Of a stretch of DNA of 64,000 nt, positions 16,030-23,252 are shown in pieces. The DNA lies in contig NZ_CP197245.1 of NCBI RefSeq assembly GCF_052076105.1, positions 496,001-560,000 of the forward strand, written 5' to 3'. How positions within the stretch are numbered: the stretch's first letter is position 1; every line of letters starts with the position of its first letter. The notes beneath the pieces are model-generated. The model saw nothing but the letters and a program-made list of their open reading frames with translations, did not search any database and was not told the origin of the DNA. The DNA is from Tardiphaga sp052076105 (GTDB lineage: Bacteria; Pseudomonadota; Alphaproteobacteria; Rhizobiales; Xanthobacteraceae). The translations under genes were made by a program, and so were the position numbers.

Positions 16030-17292
16030 ATGACCGTTCTCATTGCAGGCGGCGGAATTGGCGGTCTGACGCTTGCGCTCAGCCTGCACCAGATCGGCGT
16101 GCCATGCCGCGTGTTTGAAAGCGTGCCGGCGCTCAGGCCGCTCGGTGTCGGTATCAATGTGCTGCCGCATGCGGTGCGCGAGCTGATCGAACTCGGCCTG
16201 CACGACCAGCTCGACGCGTCCGGCGTGCGCACGCGCGAACTCGCCTTCTTCTCGAAACACGGCAAGCCGATCTGGAGCGAGCCGCGCGGCATCGAGGCCG
16301 GCTACAAATGGCCGCAGTTCTCGATCCATCGCGGCACGCTGCAGCAGATCTTGCTTGATGCAGCCACCGAGCGGCTCGGCGCCGAGAACATCCTCACCAG
16401 CCATCATTTGACCGGCTGGACGGAAACGCCCGACGGCGTCCGCGGCGACTTCGTCGACAAGGCCACCGGCAAACCCGCCGGCAGCCATGAGGGGACGTTA
16501 TTGATCGCCGCCGACGGCATCCATTCGGCGATCCGGCAGAAGCTCTATCCGCAGGAAGGCGCGCCGCTGTGGAATGGCCGCATTCTCTGGCGCGGCATCA
16601 CCAAGAGCGATGCATTCCTGACCGGCCGCACTATGATCATGGCCGGCCATGAGATCCTGAAATTCGTCTGCTACCCGATCTCGCAAGAACCGGATGCCGA
16701 CGGCAAATACGACATCAACTGGGTGGCCGAACGGCACATGCCGCCGACTTATGAATGGCGCCGCGAGGATTACAACCGCGCAGCGCGCCTCGAGGAATTC
16801 CTGCCTTGGTTCAAGGACTGGACGTTCGACTGGCTCGACGTGCCCGGCCTGATCAGCAACTGCCCGCACGCCTATGAATATCCACTGGTCGATCGCGATC
16901 CGGTCGACCGCTGGACCTTCGGCCGCGTGACGCTGATGGGCGATGCCGCACATCCGATGTATCCGATCGGCTCCAACGGCGCGTCGCAGGCCATTCTCGA
17001 CGCCCGCGTGCTGACCCGCGAGATTCTTGCGCTTGGCGAAGTCCCGGCTGCGCTCGAAGCCTATGAGGCCGAACGACGCCCCGCGACCACCGACCTCGTG
17101 ATGCTGAACCGCCGCAACGGGCCAGAACAGGTCATGCAGATCGTCGAGGAGCGCGCACCTGAGGGCTTCAATGTCGTCACCGATGTACTGTCGCAGCAGG
17201 AGCTCGAAGACATCGCCGCCAACTACAAGCGCGTCGCCGGATTTCAGGTTGAAGGCCTGAATGCGAAACCGCCGATCGTATCGATGCCGTGA
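16030..17292 (+). CDS. FAD-dependent monooxygenase (salicylate-hydroxylase-like)
   Basis: A 420-residue class-A flavoprotein monooxygenase. The dinucleotide fold starts at once (MTVLIAGGGIGGLTLALSL). The third FAD motif is LMGDAAHPMYPIGSNGASQA, and the NADPH/FAD-shared motif is LLIAADGIHSAIRQKL. Such enzymes hydroxylate aromatic rings with NAD(P)H and oxygen; the substrate is not evident. Similar proteins are annotated 'flavin-dependent oxidoreductase'. CTAGGGGGAGACAACAAA precedes the ATG. It is transcribed alone, divergent from the PAS gene and convergent with mutY. Confidence 0.88.
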   Translation: MTVLIAGGGIGGLTLALSLHQIGVPCRVFESVPALRPLGVGINVLPHAVRELIELGLHDQLDASGVRTRELAFFSKHGKPIWSEPRGIEAGYKWPQFSIHRGTLQQILLDAATERLGAENILTSHHLTGWTETPDGVRGDFVDKATGKPAGSHEGTLLIAADGIHSAIRQKLYPQEGAPLWNGRILWRGITKSDAFLTGRTMIMAGHEILKFVCYPISQEPDADGKYDINWVAERHMPPTYEWRREDYNRAARLEEFLPWFKDWTFDWLDVPGLISNCPHAYEYPLVDRDPVDRWTFGRVTLMGDAAHPMYPIGSNGASQAILDARVLTREILALGEVPAALEAYEAERRPATTDLVMLNRRNGPEQVMQIVEERAPEGFNVVTDVLSQQELEDIAANYKRVAGFQVEGLNAKPPIVSMP

Positions 17293-17359
17293 TCATCATG
17301 ACTTTCCAGCGCGGGCTGATGCAGCTCGCGCTGTCGCGCACTCAGGCTGGATTCAAACT

Positions 17360-18472
17360 TCAATCCAGCCCATGCGCGATGACCTTGCGCATGACGTTCG
17401 GCAGAGCTTCATCATCCAGTGTTGCGATCAGGACCCAGCGCATCCCCTCCGGGGGGCGGGTGCGGGGCGGCACATGCGCCGTATAGACGGCAAGCTCCAG
17501 CGGGAAGTGAGTGAAGATATGGGTGACCGCGCCCGTTTTGCGATGCCACGCCGTGAGATTCTTCAAACTCGGCGCCTGCTTCAGGGCCTCCTTGTCGTCG
17601 TGACCGGCCAGCCACTCCGATGATGGCACCTCGGTCATATTCCCCAGCAAGCCCTTTTCCGGGCGGGTGCGCACCAGAAGCTCATTGCCGCGGGTGACGA
17701 CAAAAGCCGCGCCGCGCCGCAGCGTGCCGGCCTTCTTCGGCAGTTTGCGCGGAAACGTCTCCTGATCACCACGGGTCTTTGCGGCGCAATCGTCATTGAT
17801 CGGACACAGCGCGCAGGCCGGTTTCTTGGGCGTGCAGATGGTGGACCCCAGATCCATCAGCGCCTGGGCGCTGTCGCCGGCGCGCGACGGACCGAGCAGT
17901 GTGGCTGCGAGGCCCACGATCACCGGCTTGGATTTCGGCAGCGGCTCTTCCACCGCATAGAGCCGCGAGGTCACGCGCTCGATATTGCCGTCCACCGGCA
18001 TGCATTGGCGGGCGAAGGCAATCGCGGCGATGGCCGATGCCGTATAGGGCCCGATGCCCGGCAGCGCGCGCAGGCCATCTTCTGTGTCCGGGAAAACGCC
18101 GCCATGGTCGCGCAGGACGGTGACGGCGCAGGCGTGGAGATTACGCGCGCGGGAGTAGTAGCCAAGCCCGGCCCACATCCGCAGCACGTCGTCCTGCGAC
18201 GCGCTGCCGAGATCGCTGACGGTGGGCCAGCGCGCCAGGAACTTGGCGAAATACGGCCCAACCGCCTGCACCGTGGTCTGCTGCAGCATGATTTCCGACA
18301 GCCAGACCCGATAGGGATCGATGCCCTCGCCCGGTAATGGCCGCCACGGCAAGCGGCGGCGATGCTTGTCATACCAGGCGAGCAGTTGGGCCGGACGCTT
18401 TGCGGCGGCGCTTTCCCCGCTATCCCGTGCGGAAGGTTTCTTTCGTCGGGTGGCGGCGGCTGATAGACTCAT
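17360..18472 (-). CDS. mutY: A/G-specific adenine DNA glycosylase
   Basis: MutY removes adenine mispaired with 8-oxoguanine. Visible features, in order: SEIMLQQTTVQAV with the catalytic Glu; the helix-hairpin-helix LPGIGPYTASAI; the catalytic Asp in MPVDGNIERV; the 4Fe-4S loop C-x6-C-x2-C-x5-C (CTPKKPACALCPINDDC); and a C-terminal NUDIX-like 8-oxoG recognition domain. The preferred start (MSLSAAATRRKKP) gives 370 residues; upstream in-frame ATGs at 18481, 18502 and 18508 cannot be excluded and no clear ribosome-binding site decides. Its start codon overlaps that of the divergent DUF721 gene. Confidence 0.94.
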   Translation of the reverse strand: MSLSAAATRRKKPSARDSGESAAAKRPAQLLAWYDKHRRRLPWRPLPGEGIDPYRVWLSEIMLQQTTVQAVGPYFAKFLARWPTVSDLGSASQDDVLRMWAGLGYYSRARNLHACAVTVLRDHGGVFPDTEDGLRALPGIGPYTASAIAAIAFARQCMPVDGNIERVTSRLYAVEEPLPKSKPVIVGLAATLLGPSRAGDSAQALMDLGSTICTPKKPACALCPINDDCAAKTRGDQETFPRKLPKKAGTLRRGAAFVVTRGNELLVRTRPEKGLLGNMTEVPSSEWLAGHDDKEALKQAPSLKNLTAWHRKTGAVTHIFTHFPLELAVYTAHVPPRTRPPEGMRWVLIATLDDEALPNVMRKVIAHGLD

Positions 18473-18980
18473 GCCGACCATGTATCCAAAACGCCCGACC
18501 ATGAACAAGCCCGGCTATATCTCGGCGAAACCGCTCTCCGTCCTGCTCGGCGGGGTGTTCGCCGATGCCTATGCCAAACAGGGCTTTGCCTCGCGCGAGC
18601 TGGTGACACGCTGGGCCGAGATCGCTGGCCAGCAGGTGGCGAATTTCTCCGAGCCCCTGAAGATCCAGTGGCCGCGTCCCGTGGAAGGCCAGCCGCAGGA
18701 GCCGGCGACATTGATCTTGCGTGTCGAGGGCCCGATGGCGCTGGAGATCCAGCATTCGTCGGATGCGATCCTGCAGCGGGTGAACCGGTTTTTCGGCTGG
18801 AATGCGGTCGGCAAGATCGCGCTGCGCCAGGCGCCGCTATCACGGCCACAGCCTCGCCGCACCGTGAAGCCGCCGGATGCAAAGGCCGTCGCCAAGGTTG
18901 CCGAGACGCTGCCCGAGGTCGAGGACGAGGCCTTGCGCGAGGCTCTGGCGCGGCTGGGCGCCTCGATCAAGCGAAGTTGA
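18471..18980 (+). CDS. DUF721 (DciA-like) domain protein
   Basis: About 169 residues from MPTMYPKRPTMNKPGY; starts at 18480 and 18501 are also possible. The DUF721 core, PLSVLLGGVFADAYAKQGFA through a beta sheet ending WNAVGKIALRQAPLS, is recognisable. DUF721 proteins in many bacteria are related to the DnaB-helicase loader DciA, so a replication role is possible but not shown for this protein. The C-terminus is a charged tail. In this bacterial group the gene sits between mutY and a DsbA-like gene, as here. It is divergent from mutY with overlapping starts. Confidence 0.8.
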   Translation: MPTMYPKRPTMNKPGYISAKPLSVLLGGVFADAYAKQGFASRELVTRWAEIAGQQVANFSEPLKIQWPRPVEGQPQEPATLILRVEGPMALEIQHSSDAILQRVNRFFGWNAVGKIALRQAPLSRPQPRRTVKPPDAKAVAKVAETLPEVEDEALREALARLGASIKRS

Positions 18981-19086
18981 GGCTTTCCAGCCCGGCCGGA
19001 ACCGGCGTGTGCTTGCCACATTTGTGGTTTCAAGTTAGCGAAGCGAACCCTTGTCCCGGCGTCCGCCGCCGCTCTGGAGCACTCCT

Positions 19087-19743
19087 TTGATCATCACGCG
19101 CCGTGACTTCACCGCCGCCCTTGCCCTGACCGGCGCCGCAGCAGCCATCGGCCTGTCGCCGCTGCAGCTGATCTCCGAGGCTTTCGCGCAGAACGCCGTC
19201 GACGTCGCCAAGCCGGTGTCGCTGCCCGACATGGCGCTCGGCCCGAAGGACGCCGCCGTCACCGTCACCGAATATGCCTCGATGACCTGCCCGCATTGCG
19301 CAGCCTTCACCGAGCAGGTGTTCCCGAAGATCAAGGAAGCCTTCATCGACACGGGCAAGATCCGCTTCGTGTTCCGCGAATTCCCGCTCGACATCAAGGC
19401 CGCCGCCGGCTCGATGCTGGCGCGCTGCATCGCCAAGGACGACTCGGGCAAGTATTTCGCCGTCATCGACATGCTGTTCAAGCAACAGAACGACTGGGTG
19501 TTGAAGAACACCGCCGAGACCCTGACCCGCATCGGCAAGCAGGCCGGCCTCAGCCAGCAGGCCGTGGAAGACTGCCTGAAGGACCAGGCGCTGCTCGACA
19601 AGATCGCCGCCGACCAGAAATACGCCAATGAAGTGCTGAAGGTGAACTCGACGCCGACCTTCTTCATCAATGGCGAAATGCTGAAGGGCGAGCAGTCGTT
19701 CGAGGAATTCTCCAAGAAGATCACCCCGCTGCTGAAGAGCTGA
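19087..19743 (+). CDS. Tat-exported DsbA-family thiol-disulfide oxidoreductase
   Basis: A 218-residue periplasmic thioredoxin-fold protein. The N-terminus (ITRRDFTAALAL, then a hydrophobic run ending SEAFAQ) is a twin-arginine signal with cleavage near AFA-Q. The active site CPHC in ASMTCPHCAAF and the cis-proline loop NSTPTFFINGEML mark a DsbA/DsbG-like oxidoreductase. The start is taken as TTG at 19087 because GGAG lies 7 bp upstream; an upstream TTG at 19051 is less likely. In relatives the gene lies directly before smc; here about 3.5 kb of repeats and a foreign-looking gene intervene. Confidence 0.85.
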   Translation: MIITRRDFTAALALTGAAAAIGLSPLQLISEAFAQNAVDVAKPVSLPDMALGPKDAAVTVTEYASMTCPHCAAFTEQVFPKIKEAFIDTGKIRFVFREFPLDIKAAAGSMLARCIAKDDSGKYFAVIDMLFKQQNDWVLKNTAETLTRIGKQAGLSQQAVEDCLKDQALLDKIAADQKYANEVLKVNSTPTFFINGEMLKGEQSFEEFSKKITPLLKS

Positions 19744-19861
19744 GGTCTTCTTATCCCTCCCCCGCTCTTGCGCGGGGTCTGGCGGACGAACTCGACCGTC
19801 GGACCCCACCGCGCAGCTTCGCTGCTTGAAGGCGGGATTTACGAGGCTGTAAGCGTCGGTC

Positions 19862-19968
19862 GTAGGATGGGTAGAGCGCAGCGAAACCCATCACGGTTCT
19901 GGCTTGTGGATGATGGGTTTCGCTCCGGCGCGATGCGCCTGCGCTCTACCCATCCTACGTCCATCCCG
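19862..19968. repeat. Long imperfect palindrome, 'GTAGGATGGGTAGAGCG' type
   Basis: The left arm GTAGGATGGGTAGAGCGCAG and following bases (19862-19892) are matched by the inverted right arm ending CTCTACCCATCCTAC (to 19968), with inner pairing of GAAACCCATC and GATGGGTTTC. This is a dispersed intergenic palindrome type familiar from Bradyrhizobiaceae. Confidence 0.85.
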
Positions 19969-20088
19969 GATTCAACTGTCAAACAGCCACTCCCCTTCAG
20001 ACATGCGTCATCACCCCTGTTGTTTGCGGCGCGGGGGCGCCGTCGTCTGTCGCATTCCCACCCTCCTGTGAGAGGGCGTGCGGAACGC

Positions 20089-20520
20089 CGGGTGCCCGTT
20101 GCACCCTTGGGCCTGATGCCAAATGCGGTCTTCCGCAATTGTGAGTGCATCAGGACTTTCGGAGGCGCCGAGCGATTGCCCGGCGTTCCGCCTGCGGTGT
20201 TTTTTCAGCCTGCTTGCGCTTTGCCTCAGCGAACGATCCGATCACCAAAACTATGGTCCCACGGCGGAGGGACAGGGAGCCTCAAGCGAGAAAGCCGGAC
20301 GCATTTCGATTTGGTCGTCCGTCACACTGTCCAGAGGGTCTTTCCATCCCAAGGCTAGCCGTCTCCTTGCCAGTGGCAGTGCTGGCGCAGATCCGTCCTG
20401 CCCGAAGACAGACGTCACCCGTAAACCGCGTAACGCCGCATCTCCGGCGTCCACCGCATCCCGCCCCGCGAACGTGACGATCGCGATCGCCCCTCTCGGT
20501 GGGGCAGGACGGAGGGGAAT
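20089..20520. repeat. Unidentified ~430-bp repeat-like block with inverted arms
   Basis: CGGAACGCCGGG (20089-20100) and CCCGGCGTTCCG (20179-20190) are perfect 12-base inverted arms enclosing a 78-base loop. The sequence after them, up to the purine-rich GGGGCAGGACGGAGGGG near 20515, has no coding signal I trust. I recall similar blocks between genes in related genomes but cannot confirm copy number here. Confidence 0.5.
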
Positions 20521-20590
20521 ATATTCAACGAAGGGATATTGTCAATGACAGATAGGAAAAAATGTATGGCGCGTCGTGCCGCCACACACT

Positions 20591-20665
20591 CGTCATTCCG
20601 GGGCGCGGCCGGCACTTGCCGGACACGAACCTCAGGCAAACTAATTGGTGTGCCGGGGAATGACG
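20591..20665. repeat. Short palindrome, 'CGTCATTCCGGGGC' type
   Basis: CGTCATTCC (20591-20599) pairs with GGAATGACG (20657-20665). The same arm sequence occurs at 45314-45439, so it is a dispersed palindrome family within this window. Confidence 0.75.
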
Positions 20666-20829
20666 CGCCTGGATCGGGATTCCCTGCCACGCCAATTGTC
20701 GTGGCAGAGGACGCGGCCGTTAACCTCTGCAGCGCCCACGGATTAACTGTGTTTCCACCTGTAAACGCGCATTAAGGAACGCTTAAGCGCCATCTCCGCA
20801 TTCTCATCCCATTAGCGTGAGGGCGTATC

Positions 20830-20943
20830 ATGTTTGAAAATTTCATCTGCGAGATCATCGGCCTGGCATTTCTCGGCCTCTGCATCGCCGTACTCGGCGC
20901 GCCGCAGCAGCGTCGGCCGGATGGATATGCGCGGGACGTGTAA
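20830..20943 (+). CDS. Possible 37-residue membrane microprotein
   Basis: The frame encodes MFENFICEIIGLAFLGLC followed by AVLGAPQQRRPDGYARDV: one hydrophobic helix with a short basic tail. GTGAGGG lies 6-12 bp upstream of the ATG. Bases just upstream (TTAAGGAACGCTTAAG) could form part of a promoter. It may be a real small membrane protein or a truncated remnant at the edge of the accessory block; no function can be given. Confidence 0.4.
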   Translation: MFENFICEIIGLAFLGLCIAVLGAPQQRRPDGYARDV

Positions 20944-21263
20944 GCAAAACGCGGATCAACACTGCGCCTGCTAAGATCGATCCGGTCGACGATACCAAGG
21001 AGTTCGTCGCCGGCCGCCAGGAATTCACCGCCAATATTGCATTGATCGTCCATCGCACTGCGCTGCCGGGTATTGTCGGTGCCCAGCCATCAATCGGTCG
21101 AAGCTCTTACCTACTCTCTAGCAGAGCAGATAATTGAGCTTTTCCAAACTACACACGCCTCGTCGGCTATCGGCGCACGCAAAGATAATATTCCAGCTAA
21201 ATTTTCATCGAAGTAGTGCTACTTCTGATTGACTTCCGCCAAATTCGTGACCAAATTGGGATC
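20944..21263. other. Non-coding stretch upstream of the AIPR-like gene
   Basis: No frame with coding character was seen. Base composition drops from G+C-rich to A/T-richer from about 21100 onward, which may mark the left edge of the acquired segment. No tRNA fragment, integrase or insertion-sequence end was recognised. Confidence 0.5.
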
Positions 21264-21304
21264 GTTCCCGGATGGGAACTGGAAATGAACCCGAGAACGG
21301 TTCT
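21264..21304. promoter_or_regulatory. Operator-like cluster with LexA-type box upstream of the AIPR-like gene
   Basis: Within 41 bp: a hairpin palindrome GTTCCC-GGAT-GGGAAC (21264-21279); GAAC TGGAAAT GAAC (21276-21290), an exact match to the GAAC-N7-GAAC LexA pattern; and AGAACGGTTCT (21294-21304), an 11-base palindrome. GAACGGTTCT recurs at 21389-21398, 19 bp before the start codon. A LexA match this simple can arise by chance, so regulation is inferred. Confidence 0.45.
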
Positions 21305-21388
21305 GGATCGATTTTGCCGGATGGCAGCCAAGACAACTGCGCTAGCGGATAACCTCCGCCGGAGTTGTGCTTTGCAGGGATCGGACCT

Positions 21389-21398
21389 GAACGGTTCT
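21389..21398. promoter_or_regulatory. Second copy of the GAACGGTTCT motif
   Basis: An exact 10-base copy of the motif at 21295-21304, placed just upstream of the ribosome-binding site (AAGGAGA, 21404-21410) of the AIPR-like gene. Two copies 94 bp apart, about nine helical turns, suggest a repressor site with possible looping; no regulator gene is adjacent. Confidence 0.4.
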
Positions 21399-21417
21399 CT
21401 CTTAAGGAGAGACCGAT

Positions 21418-22794
21418 ATGAATCCCGATAATCTCATCATTCGTTACGAGCAAGTACATGAGCAGGTTGAAGGACCTGTTCGGCGGATCGTAGGCTTCGT
21501 CAAAGCGAAGAATATGCTCACGCTATTCGACGCTGCTGACCTCGAAGCAAACCCTCGCTCTGCGAAAGCGGGCGCCGTTACTGAAGCGATCATCGAGAGC
21601 ATCACCGAAACTCCCGACACTTTTCCCTTTAAGACCAAGGGCGTTCTCGTTGGCGCATCGGACTATGATGCCCTTGACCGACGTCGTTATGGGCTGCGCT
21701 TCGAGAACACTCATATTGAGGGCATTCTCGATGGCGGGCACAACATGCTTGCAATCGGAACTCACATTCTTTCGGTCGCCACCGGTGACGAAAAGCTCGC
21801 GAAGAAGCTCAAGCGCTGGCCGGACTTCAAAGAGGCTTGGGAAGAGCATCGTTCAGCCGTTAACGCCTTGCGCAAAAGCTCCTCTGACGATCACGACGTT
21901 GCTGGCCCACTTGAATTTCTCATCCCCATTGAGATCTTGGTACCGTCGGACGTCGAAAATGCAGACGTGGTACAACAATTCAACCGATCGCTGCTGGATA
22001 TTTGCGCTGCGCGCAATAACAACGTCGAACTGCGACTGGAATCGAAGGCCAATCAGAAGGGCTACTACGAAGCGCTAAGCGAAGCACTTCCGCCCGAGAT
22101 TGTTACAAGAGTGGAGTGGAAAACAAACGACGGCGGTGACATTAAGGTGCGAGACTTGGTCGCCCTTGCATGGATTCCGCTTTCTGTTCTTGACCTGCCA
22201 GACGACGATGAGGGCCGGCCAGTCGAAGCTCCGATCCCTCAGAATATTTATCGGAATAAGGGTGAATGCGTGAAGCTGTTCGACCGTTTGATGAGCAGCC
22301 CGCAAGTGTCGAAACCCACGAACGGTGAGTACACTCACGAACTTCACAGTGAGGCAGTCAGGAGCGCTCTCCGTCTCGCTGGCGAATTGCCGATGCTTTA
22401 CGATCGAATTTATCGGGACTTCCCGTACGCTTATAACGACGGGGAGGGAAAGTTTGGGCGCCTGAAGATTGTGAAGATGGCGAAAGACATGCGAACCACT
22501 CCTGTGACACATTTTACCAATGTGGAAGTGGAGTACAGCTATCCTGACGGCCTGATCATGCCGCTCGTGTACGGGCTTAAGGCACTGATGAGAAAGGGAC
22601 GCAACGGCCATATCAGCTGGAAGGAAGATCCAAACACCTTCCTCGACAAACACGGCATCGCAATCGTCAAGAAGTACCGCGTCATTCTGGATGCATTCAA
22701 CTTCGACCCCCAGAAAATTGGTAAAAACGAGGGGTCCTACAACTTGGTTCTCGATGCCTTCGAAACCGAGCTATTGAAGTCGAAAAGCGCATAA
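21418..22794 (+). CDS. AIPR-like protein, candidate abortive-infection/phage-defence gene
   Basis: A 458-residue soluble protein with no signal peptide or membrane helix. RFENTHIEGILDGGHNMLAI resembles the 'DGxH/DGQQT' core of AIPR (abortive infection phage resistance) proteins. The following PIEILVPSDVENADVVQQFN and ARNNNVELRLESKANQKGYY match in order the 'N-x-Q-x-x-V' helix that follows in that family. The remaining ~250 residues are not recognised. The lines of the gene I counted by hand are about 43-53% G+C, well below the neighbours. The start has AAGGAGA 7 bp upstream. It stands alone between the DsbA-like gene and smc, with a LexA-like box and repeated motifs upstream and a hairpin downstream. 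The family call is tentative; it could instead be an uncharacterised DNA-modification-linked protein. Confidence 0.5.
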   Translation: MNPDNLIIRYEQVHEQVEGPVRRIVGFVKAKNMLTLFDAADLEANPRSAKAGAVTEAIIESITETPDTFPFKTKGVLVGASDYDALDRRRYGLRFENTHIEGILDGGHNMLAIGTHILSVATGDEKLAKKLKRWPDFKEAWEEHRSAVNALRKSSSDDHDVAGPLEFLIPIEILVPSDVENADVVQQFNRSLLDICAARNNNVELRLESKANQKGYYEALSEALPPEIVTRVEWKTNDGGDIKVRDLVALAWIPLSVLDLPDDDEGRPVEAPIPQNIYRNKGECVKLFDRLMSSPQVSKPTNGEYTHELHSEAVRSALRLAGELPMLYDRIYRDFPYAYNDGEGKFGRLKIVKMAKDMRTTPVTHFTNVEVEYSYPDGLIMPLVYGLKALMRKGRNGHISWKEDPNTFLDKHGIAIVKKYRVILDAFNFDPQKIGKNEGSYNLVLDAFETELLKSKSA

Positions 22795-23252
22795 GGCGCT
22801 TGCTGGGAATGCGAACAACGTCGTGCCCCTCGGGGGCACGACAAGTCTGTCGTACGTATTACAGGCTAGCGTGCAAACTGTTACTAGGTTCGATACAACC
22901 TGCCCGTTAGAGGAGCGCTCGCCGGACGTATTAGTTACGTCTAATGCCGCAAATGGCCAATACCAATAGAGCCAACCGAACTGCAGCTAGCAGGCAAGCC
23001 TCCTCCCCTTAAAACAAGCACTTTTTTACTTGCCTCCCCCACCTATCCCCCGCAAAACCCTTGGGAAAAGCGGGGTTCCGCGGTTGCGCGGCTGCCCTCG
23101 TCTCGCCATTGTCGGGCCCAATTGAGAGCCGCGACCTGCGAGTCTCCACCCGCGCGGCACATGCATTTATGCTATTGTTCGTGCTGGGGGATTCGCGATT
23201 CTCGGGGCTTTTTTGAGAAAGTGGCCTGTCGGCTAACCAGAGTACCGTATCC
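22795..23252. other. Non-coding gap between the AIPR-like gene and smc
   Basis: It holds the terminator hairpin at 22820-22842, a small interrupted repeat around ATTAG/CTAAT near 22930, and from about 23000 G+C-rich sequence that should include the smc promoter. The A/T-rich to G+C-rich change near 23030 may be the right edge of the acquired segment. No gene was seen. Confidence 0.55.
22820..22842 (+). terminator. Hairpin after the AIPR-like gene
   Basis: A perfect 10-bp stem (GTCGTGCCCC with GGGGCACGAC) and 3-base loop, 25 bp past the stop codon. There is no T-run, so it may stabilise the 3' end rather than terminate by itself. Confidence 0.6.

Larger units (their letters stand above)
19744..20829. 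other. Gene-poor accessory stretch full of inverted repeats
   Basis: About 1.1 kb with no convincing gene. It holds, in order, a long palindrome (19862-19968), a ~450-bp block with 12-base inverted arms (20089-20520), and a short palindrome (20591-20665). Open frames here lack conserved-looking features and change frame within repeats. The next recognisable frame is the small one at 20830. Confidence 0.6.

Noticed and set aside
20145..20477. 110-codon plus-strand frame in the 20-kb repeat block
   Set aside because: Arg/Pro-rich translation without motifs, lying inside repeat arms; more likely non-coding repeat sequence.
22880..22905. GGTTCGATACAACC resembling a tRNA T-arm, possible att remnant
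   Set aside because: The T-stem pairing and the rest of a tRNA 3' end are missing; no integrase nearby.
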